Origin: JACPPO01 sp965262505
Lineage (GTDB): Bacteria; Acidobacteriota; Vicinamibacteria; Vicinamibacterales; UBA2999
Direction of reading: 5' to 3'
DNA: 64,000 bases
Assembly (NCBI GenBank): GCA_965262505.1
Contig: CBDHFM010000030.1
Coordinates: 5,332,001-5,396,000 of the forward strand
Position 1 is the stretch's first letter. Every line of letters starts with the position of its first letter. Shown here piece after piece: positions 26,565 through 35,435 of the stretch. Below the pieces are notes generated by a model that made no database searches, was not told the origin of the DNA, and saw only the letters and a program-made list of their open reading frames with translations. The translations under genes were made by a program, and so were the position numbers.

Positions 26565-27080
26565 ATGACGACCCTGACCCAACCCGAACCCTGGCTGCGC
26601 GGCCCCGTCGATGGCTTCGAACCGCTGCTGATGCCGGTGGTGCATGCTTTCATCCAGGCCCGCGAAGACGTCGGGCACATGGTCGCCCGCGTGCCAGCCG
26701 AGCACACCTGGGAACGTCCCGGCGGAGCGGCTTCGATCGGGTTCCACGTGCGGCACCTCGGCGGCGCTCTCGATCGGCTCTTCACCTATGCCCGTGGCGA
26801 GACCTTGTCGGACACGCAGAAGGCGGCGATGCGTGCCGAAAGTGACCTCGTCGATCCGGCACCGTCGCTCGCCGACGTGGCTGCCGGAATGAACGCGTCG
26901 ATCGAGCGGGCACTCGAGCAGCTTCGCACGACCACCCGCGACGATCTGCTGACGGCACGTACGGTAGGGCGGGCCGGTCTGCCGACGACGACGCTCGGCC
27001 TCCTGTTCCACGCGGCCGAGCACAGCACGCGCCACGCGGGGCAGGCAATCTCGACCGCAAAGATCCTGGCCGGCTCCTGA
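26565..27080 (+). CDS. DinB-superfamily protein
   Basis: 171 residues from ATG 26565, preceded by AGAGGAG. Four-helix-bundle pattern with the three conserved His positions: HVRHLGGALDRL at about residue 60, and HAAEHSTRHAGQ near the C-terminus. These would bind a metal. DinB-like proteins act as thiol-dependent transferases or metal-binding stress proteins; the substrate is unknown. The gene seems complete and stands alone. Confidence 0.75.
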   Translation: MTTLTQPEPWLRGPVDGFEPLLMPVVHAFIQAREDVGHMVARVPAEHTWERPGGAASIGFHVRHLGGALDRLFTYARGETLSDTQKAAMRAESDLVDPAPSLADVAAGMNASIERALEQLRTTTRDDLLTARTVGRAGLPTTTLGLLFHAAEHSTRHAGQAISTAKILAGS

Positions 27081-27115
27081 CGGCCGTTCGAAGGCCCTTT
27101 CAAGACGTTACACGC

Positions 27116-27240
27116 GATCACCGCCTCGTCCGCGAGGAGCAGAAGCTCGACGCCATCATCTCCATGCTTTCGGGCGTCTTCAAACCGTACGCCGGGGTCT
27201 CCACCGCCATCCTGCTCTTCACCAAGACCAACTCCGGCGG
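27116..27240 (+). pseudogene. hsdM: Fragment of a type I restriction-modification methylase
   Basis: The frame reads DHRLVREEQKLDAIISMLSG, then VFKPYAGVSTAILLFTKTNS and GG. This is a diagnostic block of HsdM, downstream of its NPPF motif. Neither the start nor the end of the gene remains, nor are hsdS or hsdR present. Confidence 0.75.
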
Positions 27241-27429
27241 CACGGCGAACGAAGTGGGCCAGCGAGGGCTCCTCGCTACGTCGCGTCAGCCAGTGCCGAG
27301 TCACCGCTGCTGGTATCTGATATTTCGTTCTGGGAAGTGGCGACCTTGCACAGCCGGGGTCGCGTCCAGCTCACCATTCCCCTTCGGGGCCGAAGGGACA
27401 ACCTATTGAAAGATCACACCAGCTCTGGT

Positions 27430-27493
27430 GGATCGTCGGTTGCGGGCGGCGATGCGGCGGCAGTCGTGAAGGAAGCAGGTCGGCCCGTCGGCC
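27430..27493 (-). pseudogene. Second relic of a tyrosine integrase
   Basis: GGTTGCGGGCGGCGATGCGG followed by CGGCAGTCGTGAAGGAAGCA matches 40107-40165 of the integrase (active-site HDCRRTAARN region). It is cut at 27493 by the IS1-like element. It is a third occurrence of this integrase block in the window. Confidence 0.6.
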
Positions 27494-28708
27494 GGTGCTT
27501 GTGCCGCTCGCTGTTGATCAGGCAGCCGTTCGTTGTTCGTACGGCCACGAGAACGTCGGCAGCTCGGCTGTGCCAGGTTCTCTGCGCTGGACGATCACGG
27601 GAATGCGCACGACCGCCACAAAGCAACGTCGAGAGAGACCGCGCGCCGTGAAGATGTCGCTCCAGTTCAGTCGCGTGCTGACCACCCCGGCCTGCATCGC
27701 TGGCGTCCTGGTCTCGCGCCCGAACTTCAACGCCCTGTGCGGCCGTCCGAAGTTGTAATGACACCGCAAGAGCTCCACGTGCCCGCGGAGCCGCTCTTCG
27801 CATCGGGCATGGCACGGCGATCGACGGCGCAAGTACGCTGAGCCTTGCCGAATCGTGAGGTTGAGGCGCTCAACGAACGAGGTGTTCAGGGTCTCTGAAT
27901 CCTCCGACGCCCACAGCGCGGCCTTCAGTCGAGTCGCCGTGCCGATCTTCACGCGACGCTCGACCCGGACGACACGGTTGTTCCGCCGTGTCTTGAGCAC
28001 TTGACCATAGACGCACGCTGACCCAAAGAGGCCCCGAATCGCCCCGACGTAGTACTCGAAGCCATCGGTGGCGATCAGGGGCGATCCGACGACTCGCCCT
28101 CGGCGGATGACGTCGCTGATGACGGCTCTGGCGTTGCGATCGGAGCGGCGGCCCAGGACGCTCCCGGCCCACAACCGGGAGGATACCTCGATGGTCGCAA
28201 ACAGCCAGACCGTCGTGTTCTTGTTGCCAACGAACGTGCAGAGCTCATCAGCCTGCAGCTCAAGGAGGTCAAAGTCGCGCACCATCCGGTCGTTGAAGTG
28301 CCTTGCGGCCGTCGAGGCCCGCTCGAGCCAGCGCGCGACGGTGTTGCGGGAATGGCCCGTGACCCGGGCCGTCGCAGAAATGCTCACGCCTTCGACGCGT
28401 AAGCTGGCTACGTGGTCGAACTCCCGTCGGGTGCAGCGAAGCCCGCTGTACGCGGTCCCCGTGTTCGTACTCAGCGTGCCCCTGCAGACGGTGCAGCGGT
28501 ACCGCTGCCGTCGACCGGACTTCGTGGCGAACGAGCCGTAGCCCACGAGGTTGAGGCCCGGCTTTCCACGGTTGTCGCACCCGGGCGTGCCGCACGCCAC
28601 CCCGTCGATCTCGTTCATTGCTCAAGTGTACGGGGGCGCGAGACCTGTCGTTTCCGTCACGACCGCAGAGCTGAAGGCTACCGATCAACAGTGACCGGCG
28701 CAAGCACC
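27494..28708 (-). mobile_element. IS1-like insertion sequence 2, 1215 bp
   Basis: Inverted repeats GGTGCTTGTGCCGCTCGCTG (from 27494) and GGTGCTTGCGCCGGTCACTG (reverse complement, ending 28708) match over about 26 bp, ending in TTGATC. It carries one intact transposase gene and has inserted in the integrase relic on its left. Confidence 0.8.
27518..28618 (-). CDS. IS1-like transposase with N-terminal zinc finger (element 2)
   Basis: 366 residues from ATG 28618. Zinc module CGTPGCDNRG with YRCTVCRGTLS, HTH ISATARVTGHSRNTVARWL, catalytic D in LQADELCTFVGN, D in LIATDGFEYYVG and E in TSFVERLNLTIRQGSAYL, with the tail NFGRPHRALKFG. It shares the layout of 1848-2915, but only around half of the residues agree, so the two elements are separate arrivals. 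Confidence 0.8.
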   Translation of the reverse strand: MNEIDGVACGTPGCDNRGKPGLNLVGYGSFATKSGRRQRYRCTVCRGTLSTNTGTAYSGLRCTRREFDHVASLRVEGVSISATARVTGHSRNTVARWLERASTAARHFNDRMVRDFDLLELQADELCTFVGNKNTTVWLFATIEVSSRLWAGSVLGRRSDRNARAVISDVIRRGRVVGSPLIATDGFEYYVGAIRGLFGSACVYGQVLKTRRNNRVVRVERRVKIGTATRLKAALWASEDSETLNTSFVERLNLTIRQGSAYLRRRSPCHARCEERLRGHVELLRCHYNFGRPHRALKFGRETRTPAMQAGVVSTRLNWSDIFTARGLSRRCFVAVVRIPVIVQRREPGTAELPTFSWPYEQRTAA

Positions 28709-28891
28709 AGCAGCCGCCCAAGTTCGGATCTTGGCCGACGACCCGGCCCGCGTCCGGCAAGTTGATAAAATCCTTCGGGTGAATAAAGGGGTCATCTGGA
28801 GCAGGCAAAACGGCAACCTCAGTCTAAAGCCAGCCTCACGACCGAACCGGTTGACTCAGTTCGTACGCGACTGCAACAAGGGAGACATGTC

Positions 28892-29008
28892 ATGGGAGAC
28901 AAAGGTGGTCAGAAGGACAAGAACAAGGGCGAGAAGCAGAAAGTCGCCAAGGCCGCAGCGGAGCAGAAGAAGAAACGGGATAAGCAGGCGAAAGCGAGAC
29001 ACGTGTGA
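28892..29008 (+). CDS. 38-residue Lys-rich small protein
   Basis: ATG 28892 is preceded by GGAG at 28881-28884. The product MGDKGGQKDKNKGEKQKVAK continues with A-rich and K-rich helix up to KARHV. Small proteins starting MGDKxxKKDK occur in many environmental bacteria and are annotated as hypothetical. Composition predicts a disordered or helical basic protein that could bind nucleic acid. Its codon pattern and ribosome-binding site support a real gene. Confidence 0.55.
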   Translation: MGDKGGQKDKNKGEKQKVAKAAAEQKKKRDKQAKARHV

Positions 29009-29221
29009 AGGGATGTGTTGCAACTTTCAAAAAGAGGCAGGAGAGCGATGGGTCGGGTCGAGCAGGCGCCGTCTCATGCAACCACCCCGAACAGCTTGTT
29101 GATGAACTGAATCTGTCGCCGACCATCCGAACCGCTCACCGAGACCGTGAGGCTGGCCCGAGAGTGACGCAAATCCCGGCCTAGAGGGTGCGATGCTAGG
29201 TAATGGCGCGAGGTAGATGAA
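29009..29221. other. Short intergenic stretch
   Basis: No protein-like frame. The GTGTTGCAACTTTCAAAAAG at 29016 resembles the IS6 tip at 20219 (GTGTTGCAACTTTGG), possibly a further IS6 relic. Confidence 0.3.
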
Positions 29222-30475
29222 ATGCTTGATCGTTGGACGCAACCCGTTTGGCTATCAACAAAGGGCGGACTGACTGAGCTTGAGCGGTTACGGGTAGGAA
29301 AGGGCCGCTTGGCCGAGTCTGAGCTTCGAGATCTCCTTGCCCACCATCCGTCACTGCTGCCGGCACGAAGCTTTGACCCATTGTTTTCCTCACCCGCGTG
29401 TCTCGGCACGGAATTCCCAGTTCACGGAATCGGACGAATTGATGCGCTCTTCTTGAGCCCATCGGGCTATCTGACGATCGTCGAAACGAAGCTCTGGGAG
29501 AATCCCGAAGCGCGACGTGAAGTAGTGGGTCAGATTATTGACTACGCCAGAGCTCTGACACGATGGACTTACACCGAGTTGGAGTCGCGCTTCCTTGAGC
29601 GAAGCTTCGTCGAGGACCCCAAGCCAGACTCTCTGTACTCATACGTCTGCGGTGAAGACGAAGAGGCTGATGGGCCAACTGCCTTTGTCGACGCGACCAG
29701 CCGCTGTCTACGCGACGGGAGATTTCTCTTGCTGATTGTTGGGGACGGCATCCGGGAGGGAGTCACCGAAATAGCCGACTTTCTTCAACAATCCCCTACC
29801 TTGCAGTACACGCTCGGCCTTGTTGAACTCGCCTGCTACCAAGATCCGACCCAACCTGAGAGTCTGCTTTATGTTCCCCAGGTGGTCACGCGCTCTAGGG
29901 AAGTTACTCGGGCCGTTGTCCAGATTGGACTCAAAGGGCTCGACGAGCGACAGGTCGAGGTCACTGCCGATGTCCCAAGCGAGCAGTCTGGACACACACC
30001 GCGCCGTGAGAACCGCCTCTCTGAGGATGAGTTCTACAGGTTGCTCACTGCTTCCACGTCCGCGGACACTGCTGACCAGCTACGTCATTTCGTAGATACT
30101 CTGCTGACAGGACACGGTAGCCTTGTTGGGCACTTCACGCCGTTGAAGATGGTTGTGAGCTTACAGGCTGGGGACAGCTTTCGGCGCAACCCGGTCGTCC
30201 TTTCCTGTTCTCCCGAGGGACATGTACGAACCAGCAAGGGATGGCTCGACTTTCTGGGTGAAACCGATACACCGGGCCTGGCGAGCGAGTTCGTGGAGCG
30301 CCTGGGCACCATCGATGAACGCCTGCGGCCTCGGCGGACCCCAGGTGGAACGTTCACAGTGCCGAAGGGCTCGAACGCAGCTACGCTTTCGACCGTCGCT
30401 CCAAGGCTGGACGAACTGCGCACGCTCGTATCTGACACTGTCACCCGGGTGGAAACGGAGGAAGAGAGCACCTAA
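29222..30475 (+). CDS. PD-(D/E)XK nuclease-like protein, putative defence effector
   Basis: 417 residues from ATG 29222. The N-terminal domain holds a restriction-endonuclease-like core: helix ESELRDLLAHHPSLLP (about 32-47), Asp74 in GRIDALFLSP, Glu88 and Lys90 in LTIVETKLW, and Gln104 in VVGQIIDYAR. These are the D...ExK...Q positions of the PD-(D/E)XK fold. The remaining 250 residues have no motif I recognise. Close relatives of this layout are often found alone in defence islands. No partner methylase is adjacent. The start has no strong ribosome-binding site. Confidence 0.65.
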   Translation: MLDRWTQPVWLSTKGGLTELERLRVGKGRLAESELRDLLAHHPSLLPARSFDPLFSSPACLGTEFPVHGIGRIDALFLSPSGYLTIVETKLWENPEARREVVGQIIDYARALTRWTYTELESRFLERSFVEDPKPDSLYSYVCGEDEEADGPTAFVDATSRCLRDGRFLLLIVGDGIREGVTEIADFLQQSPTLQYTLGLVELACYQDPTQPESLLYVPQVVTRSREVTRAVVQIGLKGLDERQVEVTADVPSEQSGHTPRRENRLSEDEFYRLLTASTSADTADQLRHFVDTLLTGHGSLVGHFTPLKMVVSLQAGDSFRRNPVVLSCSPEGHVRTSKGWLDFLGETDTPGLASEFVERLGTIDERLRPRRTPGGTFTVPKGSNAATLSTVAPRLDELRTLVSDTVTRVETEEEST

Positions 30476-30544
30476 CCCGGCACTGTCTAGTTGATCATGA
30501 TTAACTCGGAAGTACGGAGTGGCCCGAATGCGAAGCCAAGCATC

Positions 30545-30612
30545 CCGCAAGGTGCGATTAATGGGCCGACCACTCATGCGGCCTCTCGATAGTAGAAACT
30601 GAGCAGCCCTCC
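30545..30612. repeat. Partner of the degenerate repeat at 25960-26060
   Basis: AAGGTGCGATTAATGGGCCG with ACCAC...GCGGCCTCTCGA and GAGCAGCCCTCC copies the segment at about 25985-26056, with roughly one change in five bases by eye. Confidence 0.5.
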
Positions 30613-30663
30613 GCTAGCAGGCCGTGGTTAAACGGCCCCTTCTGACGCGCCGACGGGGAACTG

Positions 30664-32021
30664 TTAGAAGCGATCCTGCATCGGACATACGGACGTGTGA
30701 TCGACGAGTGTCGTGTCGACAGGGCGCCAGAAGTCGATGAGACGTGTCCACAGCGCGACGACGAGCGTCAGGACCGCCGCCACGCGTCTCTGGAGGCCGC
30801 GCGGCGTGCCCACCCCGATCAGTGTTCGCATGAGCAGGCCCACGTTGAACGCCCCCGTGTGGACGAGCAGTCGCTTGAGGATGTTGGCATGCCCTCGCAG
30901 GTGCGTCCGTCGCATGCTACCGGTGTCGTACAGATGCGCGTTCGGCCGTTCGAGGTGCTCGCTCCGTCGCCGCAGCAAGGCCACGCCCCGTGTACCGCGG
31001 ATGCGTCGGCGATTCGCATAGACCGCATCGCGGGCCACGGCGTTCTTCGTCCAGTTGCGGCGGCCGCGATCCGGTTCCGCGATGTAGCTCCGCAGGTCGA
31101 GGGCCGCCAGATCCGTGAGCACCTGATTACTGTGGTACCCCTTGTCCGCGACGACCTCGTTAATCACCCCCGTGTCGTCGTCAGTCACCGTGGCCACAGC
31201 CTCCAAGTCCTCAGCCGCAGCCGTGAGCGTCTCCGCGATCGTCGTGGTGTCACCCTGATCGGCCCCTTGGACGGTCACGCCCACGATGGCGCCGGTCTCC
31301 ATGTCGACCGCGTGCTCGGCTTTGTGCGCGAGGTGCGTGCGGCCGTCCTTCATCTTCGTGATGCGCGCGTCGGGGTCGTGCGGATGCTGCCAGTCCGTGT
31401 TGCAGCCCTTCTTCGGGCGCGTCCGATCCAACCGCGCCAGATCCGCCCGCGTCGGCGTCTCGATGCCCGAGGCCTGCGCCAGCCGCGTCAGAAACTCCTG
31501 ATACGTTTCGCCCGAATCCCGCCGCACGATGCTCCGCAGGGCCGCATTGGCCTCGAGCGTCGTGGCATCAATCCCAATGGTGTTGCCCTTGACAGATCCG
31601 CAGGCGCCAACACCTGCAGGATCCACGTGAAGACGGCCCGATGCGTCTCCACGTCGATCAGCCGGCGCGTCCGCGAGATCGTCGAATGCTCGGGCGGCGC
31701 TTCGTCGAGGCCCAGTCCCAGGAAGCCGCGGAGCGCAAGGGAATCGGCGGTGCGCCACGCGATCCCGCGCTCGGAATCGATGCCTTCGAAGTAACCAATC
31801 AGCAGCAGCCGGAAATACGTCCCCGGCGTCAGACTCGGGCGGCCGATCGTCGTCGCGTAGAACGGTGCATACTGCGCTTCGACGAACGCGTCAAACGCAT
31901 GCCTGTCGAGCAGCTGATTCAGTCGTTGATAGAACGGATGCCCGCCCGTGACGGGCAGCTCGTTCGTCGTAATCCACAACCCCGGCGTGCGTGCCCGGTC
32001 CTTGCGTCGTCCCATGGCCAT
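30664..32021 (-). pseudogene. IS1182-like transposase with a frameshift
   Basis: ATG 32021 opens an N-terminal part (MAMGRRKDRARTPGLWITTN, GRPSLTPGTYFRLLLIGYFE, EHSTISRTRRLIDVETHRAV). The frame is lost at about 31590 and continues in the next frame with NTIGIDATTLEANAALRSIV, TKMKDGRTHLAHKAEHAVDM, VADKGYHSNQVL and THLRGHANILKRLLVHTGAF. Together they form the normal 450-residue protein of this family. One base change would restore the frame, so the damage is recent. Terminal repeats were not resolved. Confidence 0.8.
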
Positions 32022-32059
32022 GCCGGAGTGTAGTACACAGGATCGATCGTGTCGATCCC

Positions 32060-32621
32060 CTCATCGCCCTTTAACCACAGGGGTTCCTCACACAAATGTG
32101 TGCACAATTCAATCCTGAGCAGGTCGGCCACGCCGTGGGAAGAGGCTGCGGATGTGCTCGTGCCAGCTAACCAGCGGTGAAGTCGTCTGTCGCTCAGTCG
32201 ATGGCCGCCTGCGCGGGCCCCGCTCTTGGGTGGGGGCCTGCTCGGCGGCAGCCGGTCCCACCGCAAGGTGCTGAGGCGCTGGCACTTACAGGGCGACGAA
32301 CCATGCCCCCGTGGAACGTGGCCTCGACTTTCGCCGAGGTTCTACCGCTGCGCCGACCCCTCGCTGACTGTTCAGCCCCTTGGAACTGACCGGCCTTCGC
32401 GATTCCGCCGTCTAGTGTGGGCCGGACTTTTCCGGGAGCCTGCAGTTCTTCTCCAGATGCAGAGGGTGTTCTCCAGCCACGTAAGTCACTGCCAATGCTT
32501 GGCTTATCATCCACGTAAACCGGCCGACGCCGCACCGATCCCTGAGAGGAACCACCACAGGCTGCTAGGGCTGGCCGCGTGGATCAGCGACGGGGCCGCC
32601 GCCACGACCAGGCCAGGACGT
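32060..32621. other. Intergenic stretch with no gene recognised
   Basis: Only short, compositionally biased readings on both strands. No RNA or repeat structure was recognised. Confidence 0.4.
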
Positions 32622-33161
32622 TCACGCTGGCCACGCAACCTTCGCTAGAAGGGCATCCGGTTCGATCAACACAACTGCCTTGCGCGCAAGCTCGCTGGCG
32701 GTCTTGGTTCGTTGTTTGTCGAGATATCTGCGGAGGGCCGAGATGGGATCTCCGTCACCCCCGACTGGAATCGAACGCCCAAGGCAGTCAACCTTGCGAC
32801 CAACGTACTGTGGGAAGTCAGGGGATTGACCGAATCGCGGATCTCCGAAATCGTGTGGAGTAATCGGTCGACGAGGTGGATATCGAATGAGCGCCGGGCG
32901 CTCCGCGTAGAACGTCCACACATCGAGGTCCTTGATGCCATTTGAGCCGTTGACGTAATGAAGGGCTGCTCCTTGACAGAGCGCGACGGCAATGATTTCG
33001 TCTTGTAGCGGACGGTAGTGTGGGCATCGATGAAAAAACTCCTCTCGGTCCTGACGGGCGATCTCGCCGAGCCGGCGCAGGTCCTCGGGAAGCAGATGAC
33101 CGTAGGACCGAGCCTTGTCGGTCCTCGCAGCTTCATCTTCCTCGGCGGGTCTGCGTCTCAC
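32622..33161 (-). CDS. Conserved hypothetical protein, nucleotidyltransferase-like
   Basis: 179 residues. LLPEDLRRLGEIARQDREEF is followed by VALCQGAALHYVNGSNGIKD, LDVWTFYAE, then YVGRKVDCLGRSIPVGGDGD and RTKTASELARKAVVLIEP. The Gly-Ser-x-Gly...Asp-Leu-Asp-Val arrangement resembles the GS...DxD pattern of minimal nucleotidyltransferases. I infer that fold with low certainty; the substrate is unknown. The N-terminal 20 residues are doubtful and the true start may be downstream of ATG 33161. It is divergent from the secreted protein at 33204. Confidence 0.55.
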   Translation of the reverse strand: MRRRPAEEDEAARTDKARSYGHLLPEDLRRLGEIARQDREEFFHRCPHYRPLQDEIIAVALCQGAALHYVNGSNGIKDLDVWTFYAERPALIRYPPRRPITPHDFGDPRFGQSPDFPQYVGRKVDCLGRSIPVGGDGDPISALRRYLDKQRTKTASELARKAVVLIEPDALLAKVAWPA

Positions 33162-33203
33162 TGCGTCGCTCGGGTTCTGCTCAAGCCAGAAAAGGAAATC
33201 GCC

Positions 33204-33620
33204 ATGTCAAAACTGTGTACCGTTCTTCTCGTCGTCTTCACTGTCGCTGCGGTCATCGTCAACGCTCAAAATGACGCCCCCGAGGCACCTGTGGTCTCCG
33301 TCTTCGTGGAAGGATCTATCGTGTCGAGCTTCAGTGGGTCTGGGGATGCCTGGGGGAGCAGCTTAAGCGGCACGACCGAGCCACAAACGATTGAAGTCAT
33401 GAAGCAATTACGCCGCTTTTGCCCGGGCGTGCGGATCACGTCCGACCGAACCACAGCGGACTACCTCATCCTGCATGAGCGCCAAGCGGGCGGGACGTTC
33501 GGAGGGAATCGTAACAACGTCGCGGTCTTTAACAGGAACGATACCCTGGTGTACGCCGACGGTGCAACGCAGCTAGACAACAGCGTCGAGGACCTCTGCG
33601 AAAGTTCAGTGTTGCGGTAA
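33204..33620 (+). CDS. Small secreted protein of unknown function, 3' end altered by an IS relic
   Basis: ATG 33204 follows AAAGGAAA. A signal peptide is evident (MSKLCTVLLVVFTVAAVIVN, cleavage near AQN). The mature part contains VVSVFVEGSIVSSFSGSGDA, IEVMKQLRRFCPGVRITSDR and TTADYLILHERQAGGT. The mix of strands and the DYLI-L pattern recalls periplasmic proteins of the LptE/CsgG-associated type, but the family is unassigned. The last codons (ESSVLR) merge with IS3 sequence, so the native C-terminus may be missing. Confidence 0.55.
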   Translation: MSKLCTVLLVVFTVAAVIVNAQNDAPEAPVVSVFVEGSIVSSFSGSGDAWGSSLSGTTEPQTIEVMKQLRRFCPGVRITSDRTTADYLILHERQAGGTFGGNRNNVAVFNRNDTLVYADGATQLDNSVEDLCESSVLR

Positions 33621-33760
33621 TACAGGTGGGGCCGCTCGCCGTTGTAGATCCGGAGCCACGTGTCGGTCAGGGCGCGCAGTTTCGCCAGGGATTCGAACAG
33701 GTGCGCGTTCAGTACCTCGGTCCGGACGCCGAGACGGCCCTGGGAGTTGGAGCGTTGCCC
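33621..33760 (-). pseudogene. IS3-family OrfB C-terminal relic
   Basis: The minus-strand frame gives EVLNAHLFESLAKLRALTDT, then WLRIYNGERPH, the C-terminal box of IS3-type OrfB. It is cut on both sides. Residue pattern differs from the IS3 at 5950, so it comes from another element. Confidence 0.6.
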
Positions 33761-33909
33761 GGAGCCGCGTGTCAAAGCCGAACAGACCCTCGCCAAGGCG
33801 CAGTGTGAACGCCCGGGATAGCTGCCGGTACGATTGCAGTCCAACTTTTCGGCCAACTTATTTCCGTCTTGAGGAGCGTTTTGTGCTCTTTTCTGACGCG
33901 TTCAGACAC

Positions 33910-34160
33910 GAATTACCCACACGCAGGAACACCGAGCGGGAAGTCCACTCGGGCGTCGTCACCAGGGCCATCGACTTCACCCGCGATTGCGGTCGGCTGG
34001 TCGTTTCGCAAGTCGAACCACTGCAGACGTTGCTCTCGAAGAATGTGGACGTAGAGCCATGCGATTACATTCGCCTGATACGACCCGCCCTGCATCATCC
34101 CGCTACCGGACAACCCAACCTCCCCCGCGACAAGCCGTGCTGCGATTCTGGCACGCCGAA
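33910..34160 (-). pseudogene. N-terminal fragment resembling a defence-type gene
   Basis: The frame reads SGSGMMQGGSYQANVIAWLY, then VHILREQRLQWFDLRNDQPT and AIAGEVDGPGDDARVDFPLG. The GGSYQxxVIAW start followed by a VxGExGGPGDDxxVDF strand resembles the beginnings of large defence-associated proteins (DUF4297-like or STAND type). This is recognised from pattern memory only. The reading decays at about 33905. Confidence 0.3.
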
Positions 34161-34279
34161 AGGTGTGAGTCAGCTAGGGCTTCGTCGTGACCCGGAATCC
34201 AACGCGACCACTCTGTCATCGCGTCGTTCACCGCCTCGCAATCAGCCTCAGTGAAGTCGTGCAGCCGGTCATGCCCCGT

Positions 34280-35152
34280 TCATCTCTGGAATTCCTTGAC
34301 CGCTTCATGGATCAGCTCACGCAGAACCGCTTCTTGTGCGGGCATGTCGGCGGGCCGAATACGGACGGTGATCTTTCCAGGCTTCCGAGAGTTCACCAGT
34401 TCGACGCCAGCGTCTTCCAGTTTCTTCACCCAGGCATCGGGATCTGTGACACCAATGCGAATGGGCAGGAACCCCTTCTTCGGAAACAGCGCGGCGACAT
34501 TGAAGAAGCTACCGTGTGGGCACAAGCCGATCCGGTACTTCTTGTACTTCAGTTCAACCTTTGGTTCCGCGACTTCGTTCGCAATTCCAGCGATCCGATC
34601 ACACAATCTCATGATCTCGGCGCCAACCCTTGCCTCCCATGTGCCCCGATCCACGTTTCTATCTTCCGGTTCGACCGTATCATCCTCGCGAAGTACTCGC
34701 TGATCGAGGACCTTCACGAAGTCAAGGACGATGTGGTCACCCACTCTTAACGCGTTCAGCTGGATCGCAACGAGTGGAATGGTACCGGCCAGAAGGCTCA
34801 TCACGTTGAGAAAGCGGCTAGTAATATCCTCAGCGACAAGAACGGCGACATGATCGTACGCTGGGTAGCGTCGCCTTTCGATGTCCCAATATTCGATGCA
34901 GCGTACGATGTGGTTCGGGTCGGTCGCACCCAGCATGATTTCCACTTCGAAGCGGGCGTTGTTTTCACCGTCGGTAAGCAACATGTCAATTCGTCCGCCG
35001 CCGCTCTGGACTCTTTCACGCTCAAGCACATCCAGCTCTCCAAGCCCTAGAACTGAGGGATCGTCGCTGATCCGGTCGTGCAGCCAGGATTCAGAGAAAT
35101 CTGGTGACTGGCGCAGCCAGATCCGCTCATGCTTGGCGAAGGTCATTCCCAT
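34280..35152 (-). CDS. PD-(D/E)XK-like protein, variant active site
   Basis: 290 residues from ATG 35152, preceded by AGGGGG at a 5-base spacing; ATG 35146 is an alternative. An Asp at about 56 in GGGRIDMLLTDGE and Glu69/Glu71 in RFEVEIMLGATDPNHIVRCI, followed by EYWDIERRRYPAYDH, fit a nuclease-like core. The usual ExK lysine is replaced by Glu (EVE). The C-terminal part (ELKYKKYRIGLCPHGSFFNV; WVKKLEDAGVELVNSRKPGK) looks like a second, DNA- or ligand-binding domain. It is divergent from 35436-35948. No signal peptide. Confidence 0.6.
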   Translation of the reverse strand: MGMTFAKHERIWLRQSPDFSESWLHDRISDDPSVLGLGELDVLERERVQSGGGRIDMLLTDGENNARFEVEIMLGATDPNHIVRCIEYWDIERRRYPAYDHVAVLVAEDITSRFLNVMSLLAGTIPLVAIQLNALRVGDHIVLDFVKVLDQRVLREDDTVEPEDRNVDRGTWEARVGAEIMRLCDRIAGIANEVAEPKVELKYKKYRIGLCPHGSFFNVAALFPKKGFLPIRIGVTDPDAWVKKLEDAGVELVNSRKPGKITVRIRPADMPAQEAVLRELIHEAVKEFQR

Positions 35153-35435
35153 CAACACCCCCTTCACTGTTTTCCTTCCGCGTCCCTTGTTCCGGCTCCC
35201 ATGTCGACGTTGGGCGCCGATGCTGCGACAATAGCAGCAAATCATGGCCCTTAGCGCGCAGTCCGGCAGGGCAGGAGACCGAGGCCGTCGTGCCGACGAT
35301 GGCTGCGTGCGAGCCGTCGCACGTATCCATGGATGTCTTCGATTTGGTGCGGAAAAGCGGTCTCGGCGTTACACGTAACCACGAGCGAGTCCAGACCCAC
35401 GCTTCTGCCAGAATCGCCTCGACTACCACGAGACT

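Noticed and set aside
30697..31794. 365-codon plus-strand frame
   Set aside because: Antisense of the IS1182-like transposase, which has many family motifs.
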